From a virus, in IMG/VR virus record IMGVR_UViG_3300027741_000095, positions 1-50,657 of that record: DNA of 50,657 nt, one strand, 5' to 3'. This document shows positions 7,509 to 17,800 of this stretch, one piece after another. Each line of letters opens with the position of its first letter. Positions within the stretch are counted from its first letter, which is position 1. The translations under genes were made by a program, and so were the position numbers. The notes under the pieces are model-generated. The model did not search any database and was not told the DNA's origin. It saw nothing but the letters and a program-made list of their open reading frames with translations.

Positions 7509-7841
7509 ATGCCCAAAAAGCAAATATTTAACATCTACTTATCTAAAAATTCTCCCAAAGAGTCTAGGAAAAAACCACGCATTAAAAAGCTGGACCCTTA
7601 TATTGTAGACATCTCTAAAATAATAAGGGATCTTGGATACGAAATAGATAATCTAGCAACAGAATCAGAATTTATATTAAACTACACTATTCGTAAGAAA
7701 ATTGTTCAGGGAATATATAGTACGAAGTGTGATAGCATGCTTATTTGCTATAAGAACATAACCCCTGAATTTGAAAGTAATTTGGAGAACTTCTTATCCG
7801 AATTACCAAAAGAGGAAGAGTATGCTATCCACCGACTATAA
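7509..7841 (+). CDS. Small unknown protein before the tail block
   Basis: A 110-residue protein of unrecognised family. A basic N-terminus (SKNSPKESRKKPRIKKLD) precedes an alpha/beta-looking body of about 75 residues (IVDISKIIRDLGYEID, then a strand-turn-strand around VQGIYSTKCDSMLICYKN) and a final acidic helix. It starts two bases after the preceding stop and is the last small gene before the tail/baseplate block, with an 18-base gap. In tailed phages small proteins at this point are often assembly chaperones or neck components, but there is no sequence support for either here. Confidence 0.68.
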   Translation: MPKKQIFNIYLSKNSPKESRKKPRIKKLDPYIVDISKIIRDLGYEIDNLATESEFILNYTIRKKIVQGIYSTKCDSMLICYKNITPEFESNLENFLSELPKEEEYAIHRL

Positions 7842-7859
7842 AAAATAGTGATGGATTAA

Positions 7860-9671
7860 ATGATAGAAGATCTTCTCCGGGAACAGATACTCAAGACTGA
7901 CTCCAATACTTTAATTTCCAAGTATAGCAATATTGGTGCGAATCCCATTAAGAGAGAGACCGCTAAGTCGCTATTCTATGAAGCAGGAAAGAGGAACCCT
8001 GCAAAATATGGTCAATTTCTTTTCTACTCTCTAGGAAGCTACGAGAATGATTTTAAAAACGCTTATTATAGATCAGAATCCGTTTCTTTTAATAAGTCAA
8101 TTTCTTCTATAGCATCAAAGAACCCCTCTGCAGGAATGCTAGTTAAGGAAACGATGTCTAACGAGTCAGTTGCTTCGCAAAACACTGGAAACTTAAGTGG
8201 GATAGTTTCTTCAACTACATATATTGGTAATATTATAGGGGGACTTTCCGCACCCTATTACTGGAAGGATTTTCTTTATTGTAAATACTATGGATCTATT
8301 CCTAATAATTACATGATAACGTTAAGAAGATTCCCAACTCCAGTTTTGGACAATATGTCTATCCCTGCAGCATTAAAAGATAATGAGGCTTATATAACGG
8401 AGGGGGTCGGAAGACCTGTCGCCCAGGCAATAACTTGGTTTGGTGGAAATACTGGAAACTCCCTTTCGGGTATACTCAGTTTTACTACTGGATTAAAATG
8501 GCTTCCAGCAACACAAGAGGAGATAAAAAGGCAAGAGGCATTTTCTAAAGGTCTTTTTACTGGTGATCAGGGTATAGGCCCAATGTCATTTATAGGATCC
8601 ACGTTAGATAAGATTAGTCCACAGGTAAAAAACATCTATGATGCGGGTAGAAGCATAGTTGAGGGTTTGACTATAGCTACTGATCCTAACGAAACAGTAA
8701 CTAAAGCTAGACGAACAAGAGCACTTAGAGATAAATCTAAGGATTTAGGTGGTGTGATGAGTGAATATATTTGGACGTCAGTTGACGTAGTTACAACAAC
8801 ACAGGTAAGAGCCACTGGACTTCCTTTCACCTGGAATGATATCGTTTTGGTCTTTGATTATGATCTAACCTCCGTTGGTGAGGTAAACTCAAAAGCAGCT
8901 ATGCTGGATATTTTAGCAAATCTTCTTTCAATAGGAACAAACTATGGAAATTTCTTAACCCCTGATATTCGATACCAAGCAGACACCCCCGCAATCGCAT
9001 TCCCTGGAGGAGACAGAGGCCTTGAACTGTATTATTCGAATCCCATCAAATGGTTCACAGACTTTGGTAATAAACTTGCCGATGCTACAACAAAAACTTT
9101 AAACGATCCGGAATCAAATGCAGTCGACGATGTAAGAGCAAAACTTTCTAATCTTCTCCTCGAGGGTGGAAACGATCCAGCAAAATTTGTCGATCAAATA
9201 AAGCAATTCGAAAACACACTAGGTACTGCAGCTGGAAGATTGATAAAACTTTCGGTATCAGGGGAGCTTACTGACAATTATAGGGCGCCATTGTCTCTTT
9301 TAACTGGTGCACCAGTGGGAGAATGGCACGTAACTGTTGGTAATCCTTGTAACCCTATTGCTATGATTGGAAATCTTGTTTGCGATGGGGTTAAAATAGA
9401 ATTTACTGAATCGCTTGGACCTGATGATTTTCCAACCGGAGTAAAGGCGACGTTTACGTTAAAGCATGGAAGGGAGAGGGAGAGAGGTGAGATAGAAAGT
9501 ATCTTTAATAGAGGTGACGGTAAACTTTATCAATCTGTATTAAAGACCTCTGCTAATGCACAATCTTTTGCATCAACTGGAGATGTGAACGGAAACGTAT
9601 TATCAGAAGCCACCAAGAATGCTTATTTGGACGGTCAAAGTTGGCAAAAAATTCCTCCGGGTGGGGGTTAA
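7860..9671 (+). CDS. Tail-tube initiator-like baseplate protein (gp48/gp54-type, putative)
   Basis: This 603-residue protein opens the baseplate block. The last 120 residues hold the recognisable part: GEWHVTVGNPCNPIAMIGN (from about residue 488), then SLGPDDFPTG and TFTLKHGRERERGEIESIFN. This looks like the tube-fold domain of proteins that join the tail tube to the baseplate hub, where it would act as a ring for tube polymerisation. The N-terminal 250 residues contain several glycine-rich hydrophobic stretches (GNIIGGLSAPYYWKDF) and aromatic motifs (NYMITLRRFPTPVLDN). The next genes are LysM-like, hub and spike proteins, which supports the call. Assignment to gp48 rather than gp54 or another baseplate protein is inference. 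Confidence 0.6.
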   Translation: MIEDLLREQILKTDSNTLISKYSNIGANPIKRETAKSLFYEAGKRNPAKYGQFLFYSLGSYENDFKNAYYRSESVSFNKSISSIASKNPSAGMLVKETMSNESVASQNTGNLSGIVSSTTYIGNIIGGLSAPYYWKDFLYCKYYGSIPNNYMITLRRFPTPVLDNMSIPAALKDNEAYITEGVGRPVAQAITWFGGNTGNSLSGILSFTTGLKWLPATQEEIKRQEAFSKGLFTGDQGIGPMSFIGSTLDKISPQVKNIYDAGRSIVEGLTIATDPNETVTKARRTRALRDKSKDLGGVMSEYIWTSVDVVTTTQVRATGLPFTWNDIVLVFDYDLTSVGEVNSKAAMLDILANLLSIGTNYGNFLTPDIRYQADTPAIAFPGGDRGLELYYSNPIKWFTDFGNKLADATTKTLNDPESNAVDDVRAKLSNLLLEGGNDPAKFVDQIKQFENTLGTAAGRLIKLSVSGELTDNYRAPLSLLTGAPVGEWHVTVGNPCNPIAMIGNLVCDGVKIEFTESLGPDDFPTGVKATFTLKHGRERERGEIESIFNRGDGKLYQSVLKTSANAQSFASTGDVNGNVLSEATKNAYLDGQSWQKIPPGGG

Positions 9672-9689
9672 TTAATTTAATTTTTTTTT

Positions 9690-10280
9690 ATGGCTTTAGA
9701 GATAGACACGCTTGTTAGAAATAAATCGGTATTTAATCCATCATCTGGATTGACCCTTTGGAATTATGGAATTTGGGATTTAACTAAACCCTCTATTAGC
9801 TTTCAGGGGGTCGGTCCAGATTACAAGGCACTTGCAATAGTTACCGAATATTTCCAAATGAGACCCGATTTAATTGCTACCATTAAAATGGGTAATCAAA
9901 ATCAGATGGGCACCTTGCTTAAATTTAATGCAATAAGTAATCCGTTCTCACTAAATCAGGGACAACTTTTGGCTGTTCCTGATAACAGAACAATTGATGA
10001 TATGTTTAATGCTAGACAGATTTTAAATCAGAAAATGGTATCTAGCGACACAAACACTAATCCAAATCAGGGATTTAGAAAAAATCAGGAGCAAAAAAAG
10101 TTTGAAATTAGCGACGGAAGAAAGAAATTTTTGAACAGCCAGATTAAAAACAATCCACAGATGATGCTACCTCCTAACGTTGCACAGCCAGGTGAATCTC
10201 CAATCGATAAGAAAAATGGATACCTTGTATTAGCTCCTTCCGCAGGTGGAGGTGGATTCAATTTACCAAATAACTCTTAA
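9690..10280 (+). CDS. LysM-like baseplate protein (putative)
   Basis: A 196-residue protein between the tube-like and hub proteins. Residues about 48-100 contain a LysM-like pattern: a helix (ALAIVTEYFQMRPDLIATIK), then TLLKFNAISNPFSLNQGQ and LLAVPD, ending in the Gly-Gln-x-Leu-x-x-Pro turn typical of the module. Small LysM proteins of this type are part of many contractile-tail baseplates (T4 gp53 and P2 gpX relatives), where they bind hub or wedge proteins rather than peptidoglycan. The C-terminal half is Asn/Gln/Pro-rich and ends in a glycine stretch (GGGGFNLPNNS). The domain is judged by eye. Confidence 0.5.
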   Translation: MALEIDTLVRNKSVFNPSSGLTLWNYGIWDLTKPSISFQGVGPDYKALAIVTEYFQMRPDLIATIKMGNQNQMGTLLKFNAISNPFSLNQGQLLAVPDNRTIDDMFNARQILNQKMVSSDTNTNPNQGFRKNQEQKKFEISDGRKKFLNSQIKNNPQMMLPPNVAQPGESPIDKKNGYLVLAPSAGGGGFNLPNNS

Positions 10281-10289
10281 TCCTTAATT

Positions 10290-11849
10290 ATGTCATTAGA
10301 GGATATCCAAATAGTAACTTTAGCTTTAAACAATATCAAATTGGATGAACAGGTCCAAGTAGATAGAAGAAAGAACCCAGACGATCTACAGAAAGAAAGA
10401 GATGATGGATTTGTAGTCGAAAAGAATATAGGTCTTTATGTTCCCTTTATAACCATTAATGGATATAGTGTTACTAAATATTTAAAAAAGTTTGATCTGA
10501 ATCTAGATGGATTTTTGCCCATTGTAAAATTTACTTTCTATGCACTAGAAAGTGTTTTTATTTCTGTGAATTACCCAAAGGATGGTGATATAGCTTCTGT
10601 TTACATGAGATCACCTGGGGATTACTATAAACCATTTAGAATGGATTTTAGTATTCTCTCTGTGAATAGTGAGCCTTCAAGTGTGATGGACCCCAGCGGG
10701 AAAGATGCCGAAGGCAGAGGTAAAAATTTAAAATTCACCATTATGGGTGAATGTAGAATCCCTGGACTCTATACTAATCGAATTAAATCATTTAGAGACG
10801 TTACCTCTTCTGAATGCTTGCTCCAGGTTTCTCAGGATTTAAACTTAGGATTTTCCACAAATGACAGGACCTTAAATGACAAGATGACTTGGATATGTCC
10901 ATCATATTCATATTATGATTTTATACAAGAGGTTTCTTTGCGTGCTTACAAGGACGACGAAAAAAGTTTTTTTGATTGCTGGATAGATTGCTATTATAAT
11001 CTCAATTTTGTTAATCTTGGCTCACAGTTTGATTATGGTGATCCACCTCAGCAAATTGCAGTTTACCTCCCCGGATATGTTGGAGGAGGCTATCAAGCTA
11101 GTAATGAATATGCTGCAACCCCAGATCCTGGACCTGTTCAAGGGCCTTTAGTTTTAACTAATCTTAGTGGGTATGGAACAATTCCTTATTTTATAATTGG
11201 ATATACCTTGACTTCTAGAAGTGGTCTTAACACTAATCAAATGGGATATGTTAATCAGATAGGATTTTATGATGAACACGCGAAAGAAAAAAATCTTTCT
11301 AACAAATACATAAAATATGATATAGAATCACAGACGCCAGAGAAGATTGGAATAGACGCTATTCTTCAGAAAGGTAGAGCTAGAGATAATTCTTATAAGG
11401 AGGAAAAGAGAATAGAATGGCTTGGTGTTTTAAATTCTAAAATTTCACCAAGTGATGGAGTACATCCTAATTTTATTCATGCGAAGTTTCAAAATCTAAT
11501 CAACATAAATGATGCAACTAAAATGACATTAGTTGTTGAATTAGAAAACTATTTTCCTGGAATCTATAGGGGTCAAGTGGTTCCTGTTCAAATTTATGTT
11601 AGTGAAACTGGGCTCAGACAACAGAATGCTGGTAATCAGAGTAATAGAGAAACGAATGACATCCCCTCGCCGGTTCAGGATTTATTTCTTTCTGGTAATT
11701 ATGTTGTTATTGGGGTGAGTGTTTATTGGAGTTATTCGGGTGGAAGAATGAGACAGTCTTTAACTTTGGCCAAGAGGGTTTGGAATGCAAATAGCTCAGG
11801 TGCCCTACCTAAAGCATTTCCAATATCTCCAACGAGGGATTTATTTTAA
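10290..11849 (+). CDS. Baseplate hub protein, gp27-like (putative)
   Basis: A 519-residue protein placed where contractile-tail phages encode the hub. Residues 50-110 look like a hub beta-barrel (VPFITINGYSVTKYLKKF). Residues about 173-192 (SECLLQVSQDLNLGFSTND) match the segment of gp27/gpD/VgrG-type proteins in which a helix precedes a Leu-Gly-Leu/Phe turn. The stretch YDFIQEVSLRAYKDDEKSFF continues the pattern of the second barrel. In this family a trimer adapts the hexameric tube to the trimeric spike. The gp5-like OB protein lies downstream, but the giant repeat gene comes in between, which is unusual. The family call rests on pattern and order. Confidence 0.6.
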   Translation: MSLEDIQIVTLALNNIKLDEQVQVDRRKNPDDLQKERDDGFVVEKNIGLYVPFITINGYSVTKYLKKFDLNLDGFLPIVKFTFYALESVFISVNYPKDGDIASVYMRSPGDYYKPFRMDFSILSVNSEPSSVMDPSGKDAEGRGKNLKFTIMGECRIPGLYTNRIKSFRDVTSSECLLQVSQDLNLGFSTNDRTLNDKMTWICPSYSYYDFIQEVSLRAYKDDEKSFFDCWIDCYYNLNFVNLGSQFDYGDPPQQIAVYLPGYVGGGYQASNEYAATPDPGPVQGPLVLTNLSGYGTIPYFIIGYTLTSRSGLNTNQMGYVNQIGFYDEHAKEKNLSNKYIKYDIESQTPEKIGIDAILQKGRARDNSYKEEKRIEWLGVLNSKISPSDGVHPNFIHAKFQNLININDATKMTLVVELENYFPGIYRGQVVPVQIYVSETGLRQQNAGNQSNRETNDIPSPVQDLFLSGNYVVIGVSVYWSYSGGRMRQSLTLAKRVWNANSSGALPKAFPISPTRDLF

Positions 11850-11855
11850 TATAGG

Positions 11856-11866
11856 GATAAATATAC
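11856..11866 (+). promoter_or_regulatory. Weak promoter-like motif before the repeat gene
   Basis: GATAAATATAC lies 30 bases ahead of the ATG at 11886 in a 36-base gap, the largest gap between 7860 and 18535. It varies from the GATATATA motif and is closer to the T4 late TATAAATA box. It could give the repeat gene its own late transcript. Confidence 0.28.
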
Positions 11867-11885
11867 TAAATTTTTTAAACGTCAA

Positions 11886-14800
11886 ATGTCAGCAACAGAT
11901 AAACAAAGGAGTCTCTTTTTAAAAGGGTTTAAACTTTCTAAACAGGGAAATTATGAGGACCCAACATACCTTGGGTTTAAAGTTGTTTTTGATTTTGGTG
12001 TTTTACCTGTTGATCCTGATGACGGTCTGCCTCCTAGTCCTCTTTTAAAAAAAGAAAACTATTTAACAGGAGCGGATCTTAGTAGTTTTGCTGCCAGAAA
12101 TCCATTCAGCCAGCCAATGTACGAATTTAAAACACCAGGACCTGCTGGAGAAATCTCATTCTACTCAGCAAGCGGATATTTAGCTGACAGAGAGGATGGA
12201 TTTAGAACAGGAGGAAAAAGATCGGATATGCTTCTTCAATTTCAGGAAACGCTGCGAGATCTTGTTGACAACTACCCTTGGTTTTTACAATCGATTACTG
12301 GGCTTGATGCCTTAGCTAAAGTTACCAGAGGTGGATTTCCTGACGATTCCGCTTCTAATTTTAATCCACAAAGAACTGCAGGAAAAGTCCTGGAATTTAA
12401 AACATTAGAATCTTTAAATCTAAGAATAACCGCATTAGCTACTCTATACAATCAAGCCACTTTTGATTATGATAATATGAGAGAGCTGGTACCTAGAAAC
12501 CTCAGAAGATTTATGATGTATATCTTTGTTACGGAGATAAGAAATTTCTTTAAAACTTCTAGACTTATAGGGTCCTCTGCTACACTCAAAACAATAGACA
12601 ACCTATCAACACTTCTTGGCAATGCAAAAAATCCAGGAACTTCTCTTGGAGCGGAGGAAGCTGCAGCAGGACAGAATCAACAGTATGGAGTAGGGGGAGG
12701 AACAAATCCAGCTAATCCATTTAACTCTTTTGTCGGAGGTATTTTAAATACAGCTGGAGTTAATAACGATTTAGCTGCCTTTAAAAATCAACAGGATCAG
12801 TCTGGGATCAAACCCGTTATTGTTTTTGAGTGTAGAAATTGCGAATTTGATTTCAGTGAAAGTACTCCAGTCCAAAATATAATGACACCAGGAACTATCT
12901 CCCCTGATATAGTGACACAGGGATTCAAAATACATGTTGGTCGTGTTAGAATGAGATCGCAGTTTCCTAATATTAGACTAGACGGAAATCCTTTAATACT
13001 TGGGGATAGCTGGGACGGATCAAGATCGTCTGTTCAACAAGCACCAAAAGCACCAAACCCCAAAACCGGACTACAAGGAATACTTGAACTTGGAAAGGAT
13101 CTATTGACAAATTTTATAGGTAACTCTCTAAATGATTTGATCAACGAGGGGGTTTCATCCATTACTAGATCTCTATCTGGTGTAGATCGAACCATTTTAG
13201 GAAATGCCTATAATTTTAATACTGCTTTACTGAATGGAAATAATCTTTCTTTTAATAATGCTCAAAACTTCTTGCAGGGTCTAGGCGGTGGAAACTCAAG
13301 GTTGGCTGGACCACAAGGGGGAGGACTGGGTGGACCTCCTCAAAGAGCATACAATAGTCCAAGTGGTGATGAATATCCAACATCACCCGGTCAAGATCTC
13401 GGAGTTCCTCAAAGAGTTTACCCTACTGTCAGGGATGATGCTTATAGATCTTCTCCAGGGGCAGATCTAGGATTACCAACAAGAGCTTATCTATCACCAG
13501 GTGGAGATGAATATCCAACAGTTCCTGGTCAGGATCTGGGATCACCACAAAGGGTTTATGTAAAACCAACAGGGGATGCATATCCAAACTCACCTGGTTC
13601 AGATTTAGGCCTTCCAACAAGGGCATATCCATCACCTGGCGGTGACGAGTATCCAACAGTTCCTGGACAGGATCTTGGATCACCACAAAGAGTTTATGTA
13701 AAACCGACAGGTGATGTCTATTCAACTTCACCAGGATCAGATTTGGGCCTACCAACAAGAGCTTATCCATCTCCTGGTGGCGACGAGTATCCAACCGTTC
13801 CTGGGCAGGATCTTGGATCTCCCCAAAGGGTTTATCAAACCCCATCAGGCGACGTTTATTCAAACAGTCCAGGTAATGATCTGGGTGTTCCTAGCAGAAT
13901 TTATGGATCCCCAGGTGGTGATGTATATCCAACAGTTCCAGGTAAAGATCTTGGAGCTCCTGAGAGAGTCTATCAAGATCCTCAAGGAGATGTTTATTCA
14001 AACAGTCCAGGAAGAGATCTAGGTCTTCCTGACAGGGCTTATCCTGAAGCTTCTGGTGATGCTTATACCGGAGTTCCTGGAGCTGATCTAGGGATTCCTG
14101 ATAGGATTTATAACAATCCATCTGGTGATGTTTATTCAGCATCTCCAGGACAGGATCTAGGTGTTCCAGATAGAGTTTATCAAGTAGCATCAGGTGATTT
14201 ATATCCAACATCACCAGGAGAAGATTTAGGTGTTCCTGATAGGGTTTATCAAACCCCTTCAGGAGATGTCTATTCCAATTCTCCTGGGAGTGAATTAGGT
14301 CTTCCTAATAGGATATACGAATCTCCAGGTAATCGAGATGCTTATCCGGAGGTACCTGGAGATTCTCTAGGTGTTCCCAATAGAATATACCCGACACCGT
14401 CGGGAGATGTTTATTCAAATTCGCCAGGTAGGGATCTTGGATTACCTAACAGAGAGTACAATTTACCTAATGGTGATGCTTATCAAACCGTTCCTGGCGA
14501 TGATCTTGGAGTTCCTAATAGGGTTTATCCAAATCCTGCTGGTGATGTTTACCAAAATTCTCCTGGCCCTGATTTAGGACTTCCTGGTAGGGTTTATGCA
14601 CCCACTGAGGGAGATGTATACTCTAAAGTTCCTGGAGAAGATCTGGGTGTCCCTGGTAGAGTTTATCCAACCACATCAGGCGATGTTTACTCAAAGTCAC
14701 CAGGCGAAGATCTTGGACTTCCTAATAGAATTTATGGGTCATTGAATGAGGATATGTATTCTAAAGTTCCAGGGGAAGATCTAGGAGCTCCTGATAGAGT

Positions 14801-17800
14801 TTATCAAACTCCTTCTGGAGACGTCTATCCAAATAGCCCAGGGGAAGATCTAGGACTTCCGAATAGGGTTTACAAATCTCCAGAAGGCGATGCATACTAT
14901 AAAGTTCCAGGAGAAGATCTAGGGGTTCCTGATAGAGTTTATCAAGCACCTTCTGGCGATGTTTATCCAAACAGCCCTGGAAGGGATTTGGGGGTTCCTA
15001 ACAGACTATACGGTCAGCCTTCCGGGGATCTTTATACGAAGTCTCCAGGAGAAGATCTAGGGGTTCCTGATAGAGTTTATCAAGCACCTTCTGGCGATGT
15101 TTATCCAAACAGCCCTGGAAGGGATTTGGGGGTTCCTAATAGATTTTACGGATCTCCAAACGGTGATGCATATCCTAAAGTTATTGGTGATGATCTCGGG
15201 GTTCCTGATAGAGTTTATCAAGCACCTTCTGGCGATGTTTATCCAAACAGTCCAGGTAGTGATCTATCACTTCCAAATAGATTCTACGGATCTCCTGGAG
15301 GAGATGTATACCCTAAAGTTCCTGGCGACGATCTTGGTTCTCCTGAGAGAATTTATCCTAAGACTACTGGTGACTCCTATCCAAATAATCCAGGGAATGA
15401 TCTAGGTGTTCCTAATAGATTATATAGCCAGCCCTCTGGAGACGTATACCCTAAAGTTCCTGGCGAAGATCTTGGGGTTCCTGATAGAATTTACCCAAGA
15501 ACATCTGGAGATGTTTATTCAGATAGCCCGGGAAGAGATTTGGGCGTTCCGAATAGACTATATGGTGGACCAGAAGGCGATGCTTATCCTAAAAACCCAG
15601 GTGAAGATTTAGGTGTTCCTGATAGAGTTTACCCGACCACATCCGGTGATGTCTATCCGAACAGTCAAGGAAAGGCCCTTGGTTTGCCTAACAGATTTTA
15701 CGAATCCCCTGATGGCGACGTCTATTCTAAAGTTCCAGGTGATGATCTTGGTGCTCCAAATAGAGTTTATCCAAGAACTCAGGGCGACGTTTATCCTGAT
15801 AGTCAAGGAAAGGCTCTTGGGGTTCCTAACAGATTTTACGAATCACCTTTCGGAGACGAGTACTCTAAATCTCCTGGTAAGGATCTAGGAGTCCCTGGTA
15901 GAATTTATCCGAATATTTTCGGAGATGTGTATCCAAATTCTCCTGGGGATGATTTAGGACTACCCTCTAGAGCGTATCCTTCGTCTACTGGTGATGTTTA
16001 TTCTAAAGTTCCTGGAAATGATCTTGGAGTTCCTGATAGAGTATATGGTAAAACTTCAGGAGATGTTTACCCAGAAAATCCAGGGAAAGACTTAGGACTA
16101 CCATCTAGAACCTATACTCAATCAACAGGGGATGAGTATCCTAGAGTCACTGATAACAATACTGGATCGCCTCTTGAAAGTGTGTATTTCAGAACACCAG
16201 TTGACGTTTACCCAGAAACCCCCGGCAAAAATTTAGGAGTTCCAAATAGAGCATACCCTCCGTCTTCAGGAGACGAGTACCCTAAAGTTCCTGGAAATGA
16301 TCTTGGAGTTCCTGATAGAGTATATCCAGGAACGCCAGGCGATATTTATCCAGAAACCCCAGGTAAAGATTTAGGAAACCCTGATAGGGTTTATAAATCA
16401 CCATATGGAAATGAATATCCTAAATCCAATGTTGATGGTACAATATCTCCAGAAAAAGTATATGATAAAATCTCAGGTGACTTTTATCTAGAAACACCAG
16501 GTAAAGATTTAGGTGTTCCTAGTAGATTTTACGGATCTCCCGGTGGAGATGTATATCCTAAAGTTCCTGGCGATGATCTTGGAGTTCCTGATAGGGTATA
16601 TCCTAAAACTTCTGGCGATGCTTATCCAAATAGAACAGAAAAGGATTTAGAGATCCCGAATAGATTTTATGAAACCCCCGGTATAGACTCATATCCTAAA
16701 GTTCCTGGTGATGATCTCGGTGTTCCTGATAGGGTATATTCTAAAACTTTTGGTGATGTTTATCCAGGATCACCAGGAAATGATCTATCGGTTCCTAATA
16801 GAGTTTATAAATCTCCAGAGGGTTATGAATATCCTAATGTTCCTGGTGATGCTCTTGGAGATCCTAATAGCGTATACCCTAAAACTTTTGGTGATGTTTA
16901 CCCAGAAACCCCGGGTAAAAATTTAGGTGTTCCTAATAGAGTTTATAAATCTCCAGAGGGTGATGAATATCCTAATGTTCCTGGAGAAGATCTAGGATCT
17001 CCTGATAGGGTATATTCTAAAACAACTGGGGATGTTTATCAGGATAGCCCAGGAAAAGATCTAGGATTACCTTCCAGAGCTTATCCCGGAATAAATGAAA
17101 AAGTGTATCCTGAATCGAGAGGAGGAAATTCTGATCCTATTGAAAGCGTGTATTCCAGAACACCAGGAGACGTTTATACAAATATTCCAGGAAAAGATCT
17201 GGGATTACCTGATAGAGCTTATCCAGGAATAAACGAAAGGGCATACCCTAAAAATACAGAAGAAGGTTTTGATAAATTTAAAAGCGTGTATTCCAATATA
17301 CAAAACTCAGATGTATATCCAACACATCCAGGGAAAGATCTCGGAAAAGAGAAGTCTAATTATGGGGCAGGTACAGATTTAAACCAGCAAGAAATTTTTG
17401 GTAGTATTTATAGAAATTCAAATCCAATAATGGATTCAAATACATCCAGTCTCGGAGCGGGAAGCTATGGTTCTACTTACAAGAATGAATACGACAGCAA
17501 TTCACTAAATACCCCTGGTGTTTACGATCAAAAATTATATTCGGATCCAGCTAAGGGATTAGGATCTAATCCGGTATATTCACAGCAGAGACCTGATCTT
17601 GATATGGGCAACCCTTTAAATACTTTTAATAACGAGCCTCCAGGGACAGTGTATCCTCCAACGCCTTCTATCTCTTCATCCAGAGTAAGAGGTGATCTTG
17701 GAAGGGATTATCCGCCAGTATCTGGAGATTTTTTAATGGAACCCCCAATAAATTTAGGGAATCTAAAACCACCTGATAAATATAATATTAGCACAGGAGG

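Larger units (their letters stand above)
13353..17363 (+). repeat. In-frame array of 58 units of 69 bp (23 aa), dimer period 138 bp
   Basis: Units run from Asn490 to Tyr1826 of the giant protein. Fifty-five have exactly 23 codons; units 15, 41 and 58 have 24, which accounts for all 4011 bp (58 x 69 + 9). Nearly every unit has Gly-Asp at positions 5-6, Tyr at 8, Pro-Gly at 12-13, Asp-Leu-Gly at 15-17, Pro at 19, Arg at 21 and Tyr at 23. Position 11 is Val in most odd units and Ser/Thr/Asn in even units, so the real period is two units. Copies near 14900-15250 are almost identical, while the last ten units have diverged. Confidence 0.97.

Noticed and set aside
13429-15888. Several open frames of 60-144 residues in other frames of both strands over the repeat array
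   Set aside because: They arise because a 69-bp unit without stops in another frame stays open when repeated. They have no leader, no spacing logic and lie wholly inside the main gene.
13353-17363. Regular DNA repeats as a possible CRISPR array
   Set aside because: The 69/138-bp period is in frame, there are no unique spacers between short identical repeats, and the sequence encodes one continuous protein.
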